A DNA stretch of 64,000 bases from Trinickia acidisoli (GTDB lineage Bacteria > Pseudomonadota > Gammaproteobacteria > Burkholderiales > Burkholderiaceae), in contig NZ_JAFLRG010000002.1 in NCBI RefSeq assembly GCF_017315725.1, positions 620,001 through 684,000 of the forward strand. Direction: 5' to 3'. Below, one piece after another: positions 63,084 to 64,000 of the stretch; position 1 is the first letter of the stretch, and each line of letters opens with the position of its first letter. The position numbers were made by a program, and so were the translations under genes. The notes under the pieces were generated by a model. That model had not been told where the DNA came from and made no database searches. It saw only the letters and a program-made list of their open reading frames with translations.

Positions 63084-64000
63084 ATGGCGTTCTATCAGTG
63101 CCCGCGGTGCATGAAGAAATTTGCCGACAACAGGGATATGACACTCCTCTGTCCGTTTTGCCATTGCCGCGTGTTGCCGCATCGCGGCCCAGCGCCGCTC
63201 AATCTTTGCAGAACCGCATTGTTGGCAACGCGTTCGCCTTCCCTGCCTGTGCCGTTGACAGAACGGCTTTCGTTCCATTTGATCCCGCTCACCGCCGATA
63301 ACGTTGTGTTCTGGAAAACCTACGTCTGCGCGATGCGAATGATCGTGCTGAACGTGAATTTCAGTCGAGAGATGAAGGACGGTTGGGTCCAGGCCGTGAA
63401 AGGGTTTTTAGATGCGCTCACCGCTTTCGATAGGACGCCCGAAAGCCAAGTCTGGGTTGCCGCTGCAACCTACGGCCCGATCGCACAGCATACTTTTGCC
63501 CGGTCGGCCGTGAACATCGAGATGTGCATGACGGTGACAACCCATCGGGACGTTCCGTTCACAACGCACATGGGCATCTTCCGATCGCCGCTCCGGCACT
63601 TGACGATAGCGTCCCTCGAGCCGCTGCAGCGTCAGAACATGTTTCGCGTCAACGAGATCGTTGCCCTGTTGCTGCGTGACCTGTCCTTTTTGCGATCCAC
63701 GAGCAATCTTTCGGGCCAGTTGCACGCTTTCGCGGCCAAACGCTGCTTGCAGGACTGTCATCGGGGTGTCGAGAAGCGCTACATGATCACGGCGCCTTTG
63801 AAAAAGATGTTGGAAATCATGATCAGGAAATACGGCGCCGACGCGACCCGAGATATCCGATATGCATGCGTGGGTCAGGACGCACGCGTGACCGTCGGTG
63901 ACAGTGTGTTCAATTTCAGAGAACGTGCGTTGCGTACCTATGTATGGCTCTTCTCGCTGGCCGACCTGGACGGGGATAGACCCAAGATCGCGATCGACAT
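63084..64000 (+). CDS. Zinc-ribbon protein of unknown function (runs off the window end)
   Basis: An open frame of at least 305 codons that has not ended at base 64000. GAGAGG lies 7 bases before the ATG at 63084. The N-terminus has two C-x2-C pairs (CPRC at 6-9 and CPFC at 25-28) like a zinc ribbon. The rest (about 60-305) looks globular, with no membrane segment or signal peptide. Codon use is slightly less GC-biased than the neighbours. I do not recognise the family; the gene could start a new accessory region to the right. Confidence 0.75.
   Translation, partial: MAFYQCPRCMKKFADNRDMTLLCPFCHCRVLPHRGPAPLNLCRTALLATRSPSLPVPLTERLSFHLIPLTADNVVFWKTYVCAMRMIVLNVNFSREMKDGWVQAVKGFLDALTAFDRTPESQVWVAAATYGPIAQHTFARSAVNIEMCMTVTTHRDVPFTTHMGIFRSPLRHLTIASLEPLQRQNMFRVNEIVALLLRDLSFLRSTSNLSGQLHAFAAKRCLQDCHRGVEKRYMITAPLKKMLEIMIRKYGADATRDIRYACVGQDARVTVGDSVFNFRERALRTYVWLFSLADLDGDRPKIAID

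Overview
The window is high-GC chromosomal DNA of a Burkholderiaceae bacterium (Paraburkholderia, Trinickia or Burkholderia type). Evidence for this is the E. coli-type argininosuccinate synthase, a DUF4148 protein, the dense LysR/MFS/DMT accessory content, and codon use rich in GC-ending codons. No rRNA, tRNA, CRISPR array, insertion sequence, integrase or relaxase was recognised.

Left flank (1-3.8 kb): argG and a type I DAHP synthase lie 7 bases apart as an operon, facing a SYLF/YSC84 lipoprotein and a small hypothetical gene.

Island (about 3.8-32.9 kb): this is the unusual part. A plus-strand block carries relatives of the IncI1/Dot-Icm (type IVB) secretion genes in the IncI1 order trbA(dotM)-trbB(DsbC-like)-trbC(dotL), preceded by a lytic transglycosylase. 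It continues with a Tat-exported M15-like peptidase, a PilP-like protein, a bactofilin, several small envelope proteins and a PilV-like pilin whose 3' end carries shufflon-like sfx sites and a second silent C-terminal cassette. Next comes a lower-GC cargo block: two hydrolases without signal peptides (a class 3 lipase-like protein and a DUF2235 hydrolase) that share an otherwise unexplained C-terminal motif of about 45 residues. Each is preceded by a gene for an exported protein, so they look like effector/immunity modules. Two pairs of tandem paralogous exported proteins follow. A minus-strand block then carries an IncI1-like thin-pilus operon, in transcription order pilQ'(truncated)-pilR-pilS-ATPase-pilM-pilV2, followed by an unrecognised gene, a 2-oxoglutarate/Fe(II) oxygenase and a DUF6817 protein. 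The block ends at a head-to-head junction where pilQ lacks its 5' half and a dotA/traY gene lacks most of its 5' part. The core channel genes are absent from the window, so the locus is either split by a rearrangement or is a partly deleted element.

Right flank (33-64 kb): chromosomal genes in small independent units. They are LysR with HMG-CoA lyase and a CoA transferase; a multi-PAS GGDEF/EAL protein; small regulator-plus-enzyme pairs (TetR/VOC, ArsR/SRPBCC); LysR/DMT exporter; a chemoreceptor; an AcpA/PLC-like phosphoesterase; an XRE-cupin regulator facing an M24 aminopeptidase; hydrolase/MFS/LysR; sirtuin; gnd; DUF4148; a degenerate LytM lipoprotein; glgP; and, running off the end, a zinc-ribbon protein of unknown function.

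How they may work together (inference): the island could encode a contact-dependent system in which a type IVB coupling complex (TrbA/TrbC) exports C-terminally tagged hydrolases, while a thin pilus with switchable PilV tips chooses the target cell. Antibacterial activity of a type IVB system has been reported in Pseudomonas putida. Here the missing core genes mean that function can only be judged with the rest of the genome.
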